Assembly: GCF_000526995.1 (NCBI RefSeq)
Contig: NZ_AZUI01000001.1
Location: 4,506,001 to 4,570,000, forward strand
Direction: 5' to 3'
From: Lacrimispora indolis DSM 755
GTDB taxonomy: Bacteria > Bacillota > Clostridia > Lachnospirales > Lachnospiraceae
Length of the DNA: 64,000 nt
Both the position numbers and the translations under genes were made by a program. Below the pieces are notes generated by a model. The model was not told the DNA's origin. It worked only from the letters and a program-made list of their open reading frames with translations, and did no database searches. This document shows, in pieces, positions 56,621-64,000 of the stretch; the stretch's first letter is position 1; every line of letters starts with the position of its first letter.

Positions 56621-59128
56621 ATGGATTATTTAAAGTTTTTGAAATCCAAGATTGAGATTGCAACAGATACGGGTTTTACAGTAGATCGTAGCAGTATCAA
56701 CAAGGCATTGAAATTTCATCAGAGTGACGCAGTTGCATGGGCTCTGAAGGGCGGTTGTCGGGCATTATTTGAAAGTTTCGGATTGGGAAAAACTGTTCAG
56801 GAAATAGAATTCTGTTATCAGGTTATAAGAAAGTTTGGCGGCAAAGCCCTTATTGTTTGTCCATTAGGTGTTAAGCAAGAATTCATAAGGGATGCTCAAA
56901 ATATTCTCGGTTATGAAAAGCCAGTATATGTTAGGACTATGAAAGAAGTTGAAGCTGCAGGTGCCGGTATTCTGATTACAAATTATGAACGTGTTCGTGA
57001 TGGAGATATTGATCCAAGCTACTTTACGGCAACGTCTCTTGATGAAGCCAGCGTCCTCCGGAGCTTTGGAAGTAAGACTTATCAAACCTTTTTGGACAAG
57101 TTCAAAGAGGTTCCGTATAAATTGGTAGCCACGGCTACGCCTAGCCCGAACAAATACAAAGAACTGATACACTACGCAGGATATTTGGGAGTTATGGATA
57201 CCGGGCAGGCTTTGACAAGGTTCTTTCAGCGGGATTCTACAAAGGCCAATAATTTAACCCTATACCCGAACATGGAAGATGAGTTCTGGTTATGGGTGAG
57301 CAGCTGGGCATTATTTATTACAAAGCCTTCTGATGTAAATCCAGATTATTCAGATGCTGGATATATTCTTCCACCTTTAGATGTAAGGTGGCATGAACTT
57401 CCTATAAATTACGGAGACACAGCAGATAGAGATGGCCAGTTCCAGTTATTTAACGAAGCGGCGGCCGGCCTGAAAGAAGCAGCGCAGGTAAAGCGTGAGA
57501 GTATTGATGTTAGAACGGAGAAGATGAAAGAGATTCTTGAATCTGATCCGGAGGCTCATTTTATTATATGGCATGACCTGGAAGCGGAGAGACTTGCAAT
57601 TAAGAAAGCGGTACCTGGAGTTGTTGATATTTATGGTTCCCAGGATTATGAAACCAGGGAACAAAGGGTTATAGACTTTTCAGAGGGCAGTTGCCAGTAT
57701 TTCGCAACAAAAAAAGAGTTATCAGGATCTGGTTGCAATTTCCAGAAACATTGTCACAGAGAAATATTTCTGGGGATCGATTATGAATTTAATGACTTTA
57801 TCCAGGCTATTCACAGATGTTTCCGTTTCCTCCAGGATAAGTCGGTAATTATTGATATTATCTACATGGAAAATGAGAGAGAAATAAAAGACGTATTGCT
57901 GGAAAAGTGGAAGAATCACAATCACATGGTTGAAAAAATGATTGAGATTGTGAGAAAGTATGGATTGTCAGCAGCAGGGAAAGAAAAACGCTTGGAGCGG
58001 AAGATGGGAGTTGAAACAGTGAAGGTCAAAGGGAAGAAGTATACGGCAGTTTACGATGATTGCGTAGAAGAAACAAGGCGTATGGAAAGTAACAGTGTTG
58101 GCCTGATTCATACATCAATACCTTTCGGAAACCATTACGAATATTCGGCCAATTATAATGATTTCGGGCATAATCAAGATACAGAAAGATTCTTTGAGCA
58201 GATGGATTTCCTTACACCGGAACTTTTTAGAATGCTGCAACCTGGACGAGTGGCCGCTATTCATGTTAAGGACCGTGTGCTTTTCGGAAATGCAACAGGG
58301 ACCGGAATGCCAACTGTAGAGCCGTTTCATTCACTTTGTATTAGCCATTATATGAAACATGGCTTTCAGTATTTTGGCATGATTACGATTGTTACAGACG
58401 TGGTGAGGGAAAACAATCAAACATACCGGCTTGGGTGGACCGAGCAATGCAAAGACGGTTCTAAAATGGGAGCAGGTTGTCCAGAATATATTTTACTCTT
58501 TAGAAAACTACCTACTGACAGATCAACAGCTTATGCAGATGTCCCTGTTCATAAGACCAAAGAAGAATATACCAGGGCGCAATGGCAGATAGACGCTCAC
58601 GGATTTTGGAGATCTTCAGGTGACCGCCTTATTAGAAAAGAGGAATTAGAAAATGTTTCAGTAAAGAATCTTCAGGCTATTTATCGAAAATATAGCAGGG
58701 ACCATGTTTATGATTATAAAGAGCATGTAGAGCTGGCTAAGAAACTTGATACGGAAGGTAAACTCCCAGCTACATTTATGGTGGTTGCGCCGGGAAGCTG
58801 GACATGGGAAGTATGGGACGATATTAACCGTATGCGCACCTTAAATACTACACAGAGCCGGAGAAGAGCACAGCTCCATGTATGCCCTTTACAGCTGGAT
58901 ATTGCAGAACGAATTATTAACAGATATTCCAACGAAGGCGACCTTGTAGCGGATCCGTTTGCGGGCCTTATGACGGTTCCTATGACTGCTATTAAAATGG
59001 GTCGGAGAGGATATGGAATCGAATTAAATCCGGATTATTTCAGAGATGGCGTTGGATACCTGCAGGCGGCAGAGGACAATATAGATACACCTACATTGTT
59101 TGACTTTATGCCAGAAATAATTAGTTAA
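56621..59128 (+). CDS. helicase-DNA methyltransferase fusion
   Basis: An 835-residue protein. The N-terminal about 460 residues form an SF2 helicase: motif I FGLGKT (53-58), motif II LDEAS, motif III VATATPS, and a later helicase C domain (YGSQDYETREQRVIDF, IHRCFRFLQD). The C-terminal part is a beta-class amino-methyltransferase: motif IV reads HTSIPFGNHYEY (IPFG instead of PPY) and the SAM motif is DPFAGLMTVPMTAIKMGRRG. Such fusions are known from phages and could methylate DNA with ATP-driven movement. The gene follows the L1 leader. Confidence 0.85.
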   Translation: MDYLKFLKSKIEIATDTGFTVDRSSINKALKFHQSDAVAWALKGGCRALFESFGLGKTVQEIEFCYQVIRKFGGKALIVCPLGVKQEFIRDAQNILGYEKPVYVRTMKEVEAAGAGILITNYERVRDGDIDPSYFTATSLDEASVLRSFGSKTYQTFLDKFKEVPYKLVATATPSPNKYKELIHYAGYLGVMDTGQALTRFFQRDSTKANNLTLYPNMEDEFWLWVSSWALFITKPSDVNPDYSDAGYILPPLDVRWHELPINYGDTADRDGQFQLFNEAAAGLKEAAQVKRESIDVRTEKMKEILESDPEAHFIIWHDLEAERLAIKKAVPGVVDIYGSQDYETREQRVIDFSEGSCQYFATKKELSGSGCNFQKHCHREIFLGIDYEFNDFIQAIHRCFRFLQDKSVIIDIIYMENEREIKDVLLEKWKNHNHMVEKMIEIVRKYGLSAAGKEKRLERKMGVETVKVKGKKYTAVYDDCVEETRRMESNSVGLIHTSIPFGNHYEYSANYNDFGHNQDTERFFEQMDFLTPELFRMLQPGRVAAIHVKDRVLFGNATGTGMPTVEPFHSLCISHYMKHGFQYFGMITIVTDVVRENNQTYRLGWTEQCKDGSKMGAGCPEYILLFRKLPTDRSTAYADVPVHKTKEEYTRAQWQIDAHGFWRSSGDRLIRKEELENVSVKNLQAIYRKYSRDHVYDYKEHVELAKKLDTEGKLPATFMVVAPGSWTWEVWDDINRMRTLNTTQSRRRAQLHVCPLQLDIAERIINRYSNEGDLVADPFAGLMTVPMTAIKMGRRGYGIELNPDYFRDGVGYLQAAEDNIDTPTLFDFMPEIIS

Positions 59129-59210
59129 AATATTATCCAATATTGAATAATATCCGTATGTGAAGTATAATAAATCAAAATGATGAAGGAGTATGAAAGG
59201 AGACAGAAAT

Positions 59211-59324
59211 TTGAAGAATTGGGTTAAATGGGTGAACGTAGCAGCTGTAGTTTCTATTGGAATTTGTATTACTAAGAATCTTAATTGCTTATGGGCGTTT
59301 TTCATTCCGGTTTTCTGTGAATAA
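59211..59324 (+). CDS. small membrane protein, 37 residues
   Basis: A TTG start with AAAGGAG eight bases upstream, ending in TAA. The product has one hydrophobic stretch (NVAAVVSIGICITKN) and a second one (CLWAFFIPVFC). An ATG 18 bases further up is in frame but overlaps the ribosome site. No function known. Confidence 0.5.
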   Translation: MKNWVKWVNVAAVVSIGICITKNLNCLWAFFIPVFCE

Positions 59325-59340
59325 CGGAGGTATACCGGCT

Positions 59341-59496
59341 ATGAGATATAACTTACATATGTTTTTACGAAAGACAATAATGCGGTGGACCAGGAAGAAC
59401 TGCGGTACCTGCAAGCATTATGACGGAAGATTTGGTGATGAGACCTGCTTTACCTGTGAGCGGAGTATAAAGGCGGTGGGATATGAACGAAGGTGA
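59341..59496 (+). CDS. zinc-finger-like hypothetical protein, 51 residues
   Basis: Basic N-terminus, then CGTCKHYDGRFGDETCFTCE, which has four cysteines suited to one zinc. GGAGG precedes the ATG by ten bases; 28 earlier codons in the frame overlap the small membrane protein. No named family. Overlaps the next gene. Confidence 0.62.
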   Translation: MRYNLHMFLRKTIMRWTRKNCGTCKHYDGRFGDETCFTCERSIKAVGYERR

Positions 59497-59902
59497 ACTT
59501 AGGAAATACTGGTCCGCTTATACGGACGCTTGGAAACTTATGAAGAATCGTCAGATGGTAAGACCGGAGCATGTAGCACAAATGATAAAGAAGCATGAGA
59601 ATCCTGTCATGAGTAGGCTGTTCTGCCTGGTGGTCTGGCAAGAAATAAAAAGGATTAAAGCTGGGGGCACTTCTCTTCTGGATAAGCAGTACGAAGAATG
59701 CCTTACCGGAGCATGGAAACTGTTTAAGAAGTACAGCGAACCGAATGATACAGATGAATACTGGAATGGTCTTGTTGACATGATTGGAGCCATGTCCAAA
59801 GAATATAGCAATTGTAGTTTTATAAGCAATCTCCTGGTCCATGTTACGCTGGAAGAACTTGAGCGGATTTGGAGAGCCAGTAAGAAAGTAGGTGAAAAAT
59901 GA
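59483..59902 (+). CDS. hypothetical helical protein, 139 residues
   Basis: Almost completely helical, with EECLTGAWKLFKKYSEP and LVHVTLEELERIWRA. No known domain. It overlaps genes at both ends by 4 to 14 bases, so it is part of the early operon. The ribosome site AAAGGCGG lies within the preceding gene. Confidence 0.65.
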   Translation: MNEGELRKYWSAYTDAWKLMKNRQMVRPEHVAQMIKKHENPVMSRLFCLVVWQEIKRIKAGGTSLLDKQYEECLTGAWKLFKKYSEPNDTDEYWNGLVDMIGAMSKEYSNCSFISNLLVHVTLEELERIWRASKKVGEK

Positions 59903-60285
59903 AATTACAGGCCACAGAACATAGTTATTATTGTAGCGAAAGCAATCATTATGTCGGCAATCAGCATGGTGAAAATTTCGGAAGATGCGAATATGATACG
60001 TGGGCAGATTTTCAAGAAGAATGGCTTGATTCAGACGGCGTAAGCATTGATATTGACTACAATCTATGTTTTCGCTTTGATATTGAGCAGAAACACAATC
60101 CAGATACAGATGAGCCGATAGCTGAATTTGAGCTTTGGTTATTCTTTATGCTACAAAGAAAAGGGATTTATCGCCCGGTATGGATTAAGCATATTGATGA
60201 AAAGGACATGCCTGGAATAAAAGGCTTTTTGGAAAAACAATGGCACTACATACAGTACCAATGGAACGAGTTGATTGAAAAATAA
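59899..60285 (+). CDS. hypothetical protein, 128 residues
   Basis: A compact acidic protein beginning KLQATEHSYYCSESNHY, with alternating strands and an acidic middle. Cys, His and Asp near the N-terminus might bind metal. No known family. Its stop is directly followed by the second structured leader. Confidence 0.65.
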   Translation: MKLQATEHSYYCSESNHYVGNQHGENFGRCEYDTWADFQEEWLDSDGVSIDIDYNLCFRFDIEQKHNPDTDEPIAEFELWLFFMLQRKGIYRPVWIKHIDEKDMPGIKGFLEKQWHYIQYQWNELIEK

Positions 60286-60286
60286 T

Positions 60287-60337
60287 GAAAGGAACCGTTC
60301 CCCGGCCGGGAGAGTGTACACGGAACCTTTTTGAAAA
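60287..60337 (+). promoter_or_regulatory. structured leader L2 before the cytosine methyltransferase
   Basis: Begins with GAAAGG (60287-60292), complementary to CCTTTT (60326-60331). Inside are the palindromes CCCGGCCGGG and GTGTACAC. GAAAA then precedes the ATG, again with no close ribosome site. Confidence 0.6.
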
Positions 60338-61726
60338 ATGAAAGATGTAATTATAGACTACTTCTGCGGTGGTGGAGGTGTAAGTGTTGGTGGACAGATG
60401 GCCTGGGGGCGTAGCTTCGATTTTGCAATTAATCATAGTCCTTCAGCCATATCAATGCACAAATACAATCACCCGTATACGCACCATTTTCCAGAAGATA
60501 TCATGAGAGTAAAAATTGGAAAATTTCTTTCATGGGGGCAGAGAGTTAGCTTTGTTTGGGCAAGTCCAGACTGTACCTCGCATTCGAATGCAAAAGGAGA
60601 TAAGCCCATAGAAAGAGGATTGCGAATACTTCCAATGGGTGTCTGGAAGCAATGCAAACTGATTTTAAAAGCAACAGGGAAAGTTCCAGAAGTTATTATG
60701 ATGGAAAACGTTAAAGAAATCCAGAAATGGGGACCTCTAGATAAGAACGGTAAGCCCATTAAGGCCCGTGAAAGTGAGTATTACAATAAATTTATTCGCC
60801 TTATGAAAGCTTTTGGGTATGAGTTTGAATGCAGGGTTTTAAATTCTGCTGATTATGGAGCGCATACAGCCAGGGTGCGCTGGTATGGACAATTTAGGTG
60901 TGATGGTAGGCCGATTGTTTGGCCGGAGCAGACACATTCTAAAGGTGGTGTAAATGGCCTAAAGCCTTGGGAGCCGATTAGTCAGGATATTGATTTTACG
61001 GATTTAGGCAACCCTATATTTACTAGGAAACGGCCTTTGAAAGATAAGACACTGAGCCGTATCGCAGCCGGGATTAAAAAGTTTGTAATTGATGATCAGA
61101 ACCGGTTTATTCTTCCGGACAAAGTGGCGGCGCCGTTTTTAATACAATATCATTCCGAAACAGTAAAGGGAGAGGTCCGGGGCCAGAGTTTAAAGGAGCC
61201 AATACAGACTATTGATACTGCAAACCGTTATGCTCTTGTAACCTGTTTCCTATCGAAGTTTTATAAGACAGGAACGGGCCAGACAATAAATGAGCCAATC
61301 CATACGATAACCACCTCTCCTGGGCATTTTGCTTTGGTGTCAGCTTTCTTGATTAAATATTACAGCGGAGACATCGGCCAGAGTTTAAACGAGCCAATCC
61401 ATACGATTGTCACAAAGGACCGGTTTGGTCTTGTCCTTGTGGTAATAGATGGAGTAACATACCAAATCATAGATATATGGTTCCGAATGTTGAAGCCTGA
61501 AGAACTGAAATTGGGACAGGGATTTCCAAAGGATTATATCATTGATTTTAAAATGCCGAATGGTAAGCCTTATCCTAAAACAATGCAGGTTGAGAAAATC
61601 GGAAACAGCGTTGTCCCCCTGATGGCAGAGAAGCTTTGTTATACAGCTTGCCCTTATCTAAAGGTGGGGGAACGAATGCCGAACATGAGGATTGATGATA
61701 GCCAGGAGCAGCTTAGGTTTGCTTAA
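60338..61726 (+). CDS. DNA cytosine-5 methyltransferase
   Basis: A 462-residue C5 methyltransferase. Motif I is DYFCGGGGVSVG, the catalytic Cys79 lies in SPDCTSHSN (PDC instead of the usual PC) and motif VI is MMENVKEI (Glu123). Motifs IX and X are at the end (PYPKTMQVEKIGNSVVPLM). The target-recognition part (about 280-375) has three tandem repeats of about 40 residues, each with GQS/T-x-x-x-EPI-x-TI and a later F/Y-A-LV. No restriction endonuclease partner is next to it, so it probably protects phage DNA or works with the other modification genes. Confidence 0.92.
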   Translation: MKDVIIDYFCGGGGVSVGGQMAWGRSFDFAINHSPSAISMHKYNHPYTHHFPEDIMRVKIGKFLSWGQRVSFVWASPDCTSHSNAKGDKPIERGLRILPMGVWKQCKLILKATGKVPEVIMMENVKEIQKWGPLDKNGKPIKARESEYYNKFIRLMKAFGYEFECRVLNSADYGAHTARVRWYGQFRCDGRPIVWPEQTHSKGGVNGLKPWEPISQDIDFTDLGNPIFTRKRPLKDKTLSRIAAGIKKFVIDDQNRFILPDKVAAPFLIQYHSETVKGEVRGQSLKEPIQTIDTANRYALVTCFLSKFYKTGTGQTINEPIHTITTSPGHFALVSAFLIKYYSGDIGQSLNEPIHTIVTKDRFGLVLVVIDGVTYQIIDIWFRMLKPEELKLGQGFPKDYIIDFKMPNGKPYPKTMQVEKIGNSVVPLMAEKLCYTACPYLKVGERMPNMRIDDSQEQLRFA

Positions 61727-61756
61727 TATGATTGAAGAATATCAGGAGGTTGAGAC

Positions 61757-61984
61757 ATGAAATATAAATGTATAAAGCAAATGTGCTTAGAAAAGGTAGA
61801 TGGGGACGGCTTCAGCATTCCGAATGAATACGGAATTGTGCCGGTAGGTTCTATCTGGCATGAAGATAAATCAAGCATTATTGGTGGTGAAATTCATCTG
61901 GAATGCGCAAGCGGAGCAGAGGATTTGGGCTGGATAGAAATTTCTAAAAAGGATTTGGAGGAGTTTTTTGAATTAATAAGCTAA
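61757..61984 (+). CDS. hypothetical protein, 75 residues
   Basis: Small acidic beta-rich protein (IVPVGSIWHEDKSSIIGGEI) that follows CAGGAGGTTGAG. Similar small proteins are frequent in Firmicute phages. No domain named. Confidence 0.65.
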   Translation: MKYKCIKQMCLEKVDGDGFSIPNEYGIVPVGSIWHEDKSSIIGGEIHLECASGAEDLGWIEISKKDLEEFFELIS

Positions 61985-62004
61985 GGCTTTTGAAGAGGTG
62001 AGCT

Positions 62005-62481
62005 ATGAGCAGTAGGCCAGAGGTTACAAAATTTTTATCATTGTCTATCCAGAAGCACATAAACCCCAATAATGACCCAAGAATTTACTGGGCGGCAGAA
62101 GTGACATTTGACTATGCCACCAGTAATGCGGTCCGGGTCGATTATATGAAATTTAAACCAGTAAACAATACGGTATCTGGTATTGAAAAGGGGGACTTCT
62201 ACTGCTTTGAAGTGAAGTCCTCGGTGGAAGATTTTCATTCAAAGAACGGACATAATTTCTTGGGCGATTTCAATTATTATGTCATGCCTGAGGAAGTATA
62301 CGAAAAAGTGAAGAATGAAATACCGTACAGAATCGGGGTATATGTTCCTGATGGAAAGAATTATCAGGGCGATTGGTATGATTTAAAATCTGTCAAGAAA
62401 GCCGTGAGGAAAGACAGGGACAGATCGGTACCAGAAATGTTGCTAATGATGTTTCGGTCAGCAACAAGGAGAAGTGTCTAA
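62005..62481 (+). CDS. MmcB-like PD-(D/E)XK nuclease
   Basis: A 158-residue protein of the MmcB/DNA-repair nuclease-like family. The catalytic pattern is Asp in RVDYMKFK followed by FEVKSSVEDFHSKNGHNFLG (E-x-K), and the typical following phrase DFNYYVMPEEVYEKV. Bacterial MmcB is linked to DNA repair. In the phage it may nick or degrade DNA with SSB or the other nucleases. The ribosome site is GAAGAGGTGAG. Confidence 0.82.
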   Translation: MSSRPEVTKFLSLSIQKHINPNNDPRIYWAAEVTFDYATSNAVRVDYMKFKPVNNTVSGIEKGDFYCFEVKSSVEDFHSKNGHNFLGDFNYYVMPEEVYEKVKNEIPYRIGVYVPDGKNYQGDWYDLKSVKKAVRKDRDRSVPEMLLMMFRSATRRSV

Positions 62482-62518
62482 TCTGGAATTCTCTTAGCAG
62501 TGGAAGAAAGGAAGCATT

Positions 62519-62785
62519 ATGGAAATAGGCGAATTAGATATGCATTGTGGCAACTGTGGTGTAATTGATTATTGCACAGAACCGTTTGAAACGCCAGCTT
62601 TATGCTGTGTCAGTGCACTTGCTGATGTTTCCGAAGAAGATTATATTCAGCTGGCAGAAGAAATAACGTCAGAGGAAATTGAAGAGAAACAGCGGCAGTA
62701 TGAAGAAAATGGTGTGGGCTGGACGGACGAGGATAAAGGGGCTATTTGCGATATCGTACTGGAAAAATTGTTTTCAAAAGAATAG
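62519..62785 (+). CDS. zinc-binding-like hypothetical protein, 88 residues
   Basis: Has CGNCGVIDYC and ALCCVSA near the N-terminus and an acidic helical C-terminus. GAAAGGAAGC precedes the ATG. No known family. Confidence 0.6.
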   Translation: MEIGELDMHCGNCGVIDYCTEPFETPALCCVSALADVSEEDYIQLAEEITSEEIEEKQRQYEENGVGWTDEDKGAICDIVLEKLFSKE

Positions 62786-62814
62786 GATTTAAAAGAAATA
62801 TTGTTCCTTGATAA

Positions 62815-62843
62815 TTGAATATTGATGGTTGGTGGTGTATAAT
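62815..62843 (+). promoter_or_regulatory. promoter inside the phage early region
   Basis: TTGAAT and TATAAT are 17 bases apart, 34 bases before the next ATG. It belongs to a single-gene unit with its own terminator. Confidence 0.65.
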
Positions 62844-62877
62844 TATCTTATCAAATTTTATACAAGGGGGATAAGAA

Positions 62878-63249
62878 ATGGAGCAAAGAATTATTAATGG
62901 TCAAGCATATGCACACCCGTTTGAGTACATCATGCGTGACGTATTCCAATGTGACAGAGGCGGAGCTTGCGGAATGGCAGATGCTGATTTTATTAGAAAG
63001 CATCCTTATACAGCGGTAGCAGCAACATGTATGTACATATATGCTAATGCCGACGAGAAGAAAAAAGAAGAAATAGAGAAATTTCTTGAAGATGCCTATT
63101 TTCATTTCCAATTTGACTTAGACACACTTCTCTCATTTGAAACGAATGAGAAAGAAATTGATGGTGGATCATATACTTTGAGTTATGATAACGGAGAAGC
63201 AACAATTGAGGCGCTTGAAGAAAAGTTCAGGAATATTTGTAAGAAATAA
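62878..63249 (+). CDS. moron-like hypothetical protein, 123 residues
   Basis: A cytoplasmic 123-residue protein starting after AAGGGGGATAAG. It has Cys-rich and helical segments (VFQCDRGGACGMADADF, then AATCMYIYANADEKKKEE) without named domain. It is framed by its own promoter and an intrinsic terminator inside a row of genes that otherwise overlap. That layout is typical for prophage genes made during lysogeny (morons). Function cannot be told. Confidence 0.65.
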   Translation: MEQRIINGQAYAHPFEYIMRDVFQCDRGGACGMADADFIRKHPYTAVAATCMYIYANADEKKKEEIEKFLEDAYFHFQFDLDTLLSFETNEKEIDGGSYTLSYDNGEATIEALEEKFRNICKK

Positions 63250-63256
63250 TTGTAAA

Positions 63257-63289
63257 AACCAACTATCAATATTCGGTAGTTGGTTTTTT
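63257..63289 (+). terminator. intrinsic terminator of the moron-like gene
   Basis: AACCAACTA pairs with TAGTTGGTT around an 11-base loop and is followed by TTTT. The next gene lies only 66 bases further on, behind the third structured leader, with no promoter seen between. Confidence 0.85.
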
Positions 63290-63301
63290 GTTACCCAAAA
63301 T

Positions 63302-63355
63302 GAAAGGAGGTCGGAGCTTCTGGCCAGGAGACACGTGTCGGCTCCTTTCGAGAAA
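63302..63355 (+). promoter_or_regulatory. structured leader L3 before the PAPS-reductase-like gene
   Basis: GAAAGGAG (63302-63309) pairs perfectly with CTCCTTTC (63342-63349). Inside are TGGCCA and the 10-bp palindrome GACACGTGTC. GAGAAA leads to the ATG, without ribosome site next to it. Confidence 0.65.
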
Positions 63356-64000
63356 ATGTATTTGCTTAAAGAAGGATTGAAATTCCCTAAAACAACGTTT
63401 GTCAATATGAAACATATGCCATTTGAGATAAAACCATCTTTTAGCGCACAGCGCATAGTACAGTGGCACGAACATTGGGGTGGATTAATTTACATAGCAT
63501 TTAGCGGAGGTCTTGATAGCACGGTGTTGGCTCATTTAGTCTGCATGACTTATCGAGAATATGGACTGACCGGAGAGATACCATTGGTTTTTTGTGATAC
63601 TGGAGTGGAATTCCCGGAGATTAGAAAATTTGTTAAGGAATATGTCGCATGGTTGAAAACCCAATTTCCAGAGCTGACTATTACTTTAAAAATAATGTAC
63701 CCAAAACATAATTTCAAGTGGGTGTGTGAGCATAAAGGATTTCCTCTGATCAGCAAAGATACAGCCAGTAAGATTAAAAAGTTAAGACATGGAAAACTAA
63801 GCGAGAAGTATCGCAATTATCTTCTTAATGGTGATGAACGTGGAAAATTTGGCATGTTGGCTAAAAAGTGGCATTATCTAGCGGATAAACAGATTACAGA
63901 AGAGGATATTTCGGACATATGCTGTGAGATTCTTAAAAAAGAACCTTTCAAGAGATATGTAAAGGAGACAGGTAGATATCCATTTATCGGGATTACACAG
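63356..64000 (+). CDS. PAPS reductase-like PP-loop protein, 3' end beyond window
   Basis: The frame stays open for 215 codons to the right edge. The ATP-pyrophosphatase loop is FSGGLDSTVLAHL (about 49-61), followed by LVFCDTGVEFPEI and the later FKWVCEHKGFPLISKD, as in phage proteins of the phosphoadenosine-phosphosulfate-reductase family (also related to DndC). These bind ATP and activate sulfur or other substrates; the phage role is unknown, perhaps nucleic-acid modification given the two methyltransferases upstream. The C-terminus is not visible, so zinc or iron sites could not be judged. Confidence 0.85.
   Translation, partial: MYLLKEGLKFPKTTFVNMKHMPFEIKPSFSAQRIVQWHEHWGGLIYIAFSGGLDSTVLAHLVCMTYREYGLTGEIPLVFCDTGVEFPEIRKFVKEYVAWLKTQFPELTITLKIMYPKHNFKWVCEHKGFPLISKDTASKIKKLRHGKLSEKYRNYLLNGDERGKFGMLAKKWHYLADKQITEEDISDICCEILKKEPFKRYVKETGRYPFIGITQ

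Noticed and set aside
1..64000. tRNA, rRNA, CRISPR arrays and insertion sequences
   Set aside because: No tRNA-like cloverleaf, rRNA segment, regularly spaced repeats or transposase gene was recognised on either strand. This was by reading only; tRNAscan and CRISPR finders would be decisive.

Overview
The window looks like a Lachnospiraceae genome (Clostridium/Lacrimispora-like): moderate GC, strong AGGAGG-type ribosome sites, CUT1 sugar-ABC operons with YesM-type two-component systems, Met-ABC genes and DUF975/DUF4190 membrane proteins. There are two parts. Positions 1 to about 32550 are chromosomal; from about 32550 to the right edge is the early half of an integrated siphovirus-like prophage, whose structural genes lie outside the window. 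I see no rRNA, tRNA or CRISPR array.

Chromosome. After the tail of a GatB/YqeY-domain gene and a PepV-like dipeptidase comes a methionine importer (metN-metI-metQ). It is preceded by a promoter, a 31-codon peptide with nine Met codons and an intrinsic terminator, the layout of a leader-peptide attenuator. Two glycan-use loci follow. The first (about 4.9-18.0 kb) has a GH5 enzyme facing left, then a lipoprotein, two permeases, a membrane histidine kinase, a LuxR-type regulator, an aldo/keto reductase, a GH2 mannosidase-like enzyme, an FAD oxidoreductase and a D-2-hydroxyacid dehydrogenase. The second (about 18.0-31.2 kb) is divergent. Leftward it has an AraC-type response regulator, a soluble LytS/YesM kinase without a sensor domain, and a degenerate RbsA-like ABC protein. 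Rightward it has a lipoprotein, two permeases, GH3, a second GH5, and an RbsC/RbsB-like pair with no ATPase. All four glycosidase types lack signal peptides, so imported oligosaccharides are probably cut in the cytoplasm. The orphan RbsB/RbsC pair, the degenerate ATPase and the sensorless kinase may form a transporter-derived sensor.

Prophage. A large serine integrase reads toward the left boundary. Next are a PH-domain protein, an ImmA/IrrE peptidase, a repressor and a divergent Cro-like gene, with operator-like repeats placed inside the spacers of both facing promoters. The early region continues rightward: AbrB, an SSB-like OB-fold protein, a Spo0A C-terminal-domain protein, an SbcC-like ATPase, an HD protein, RecT, SSB, an ERCC4-like nuclease, a replisome organiser with a probable internal origin, and a primase-helicase. 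It also carries a tyrosine recombinase, a helicase-methyltransferase fusion, a C5 cytosine methyltransferase, an MmcB-like nuclease and a PAPS-reductase-like protein cut by the window edge.

The most unusual signals are: (1) a recurrent 51-54 nt structured leader in front of three prophage genes, with no Shine-Dalgarno next to the ATG; (2) the Met-rich leader peptide; (3) an HNH-endonuclease neighbourhood where one flanking gene has an in-frame amber codon and the other a 5-nt TAGGC insertion inside its metal-binding motif, at a site that could permit a GGT-to-GGC ribosomal hop; (4) the possible transporter-like sensor; (5) phage-borne sporulation-type regulators.
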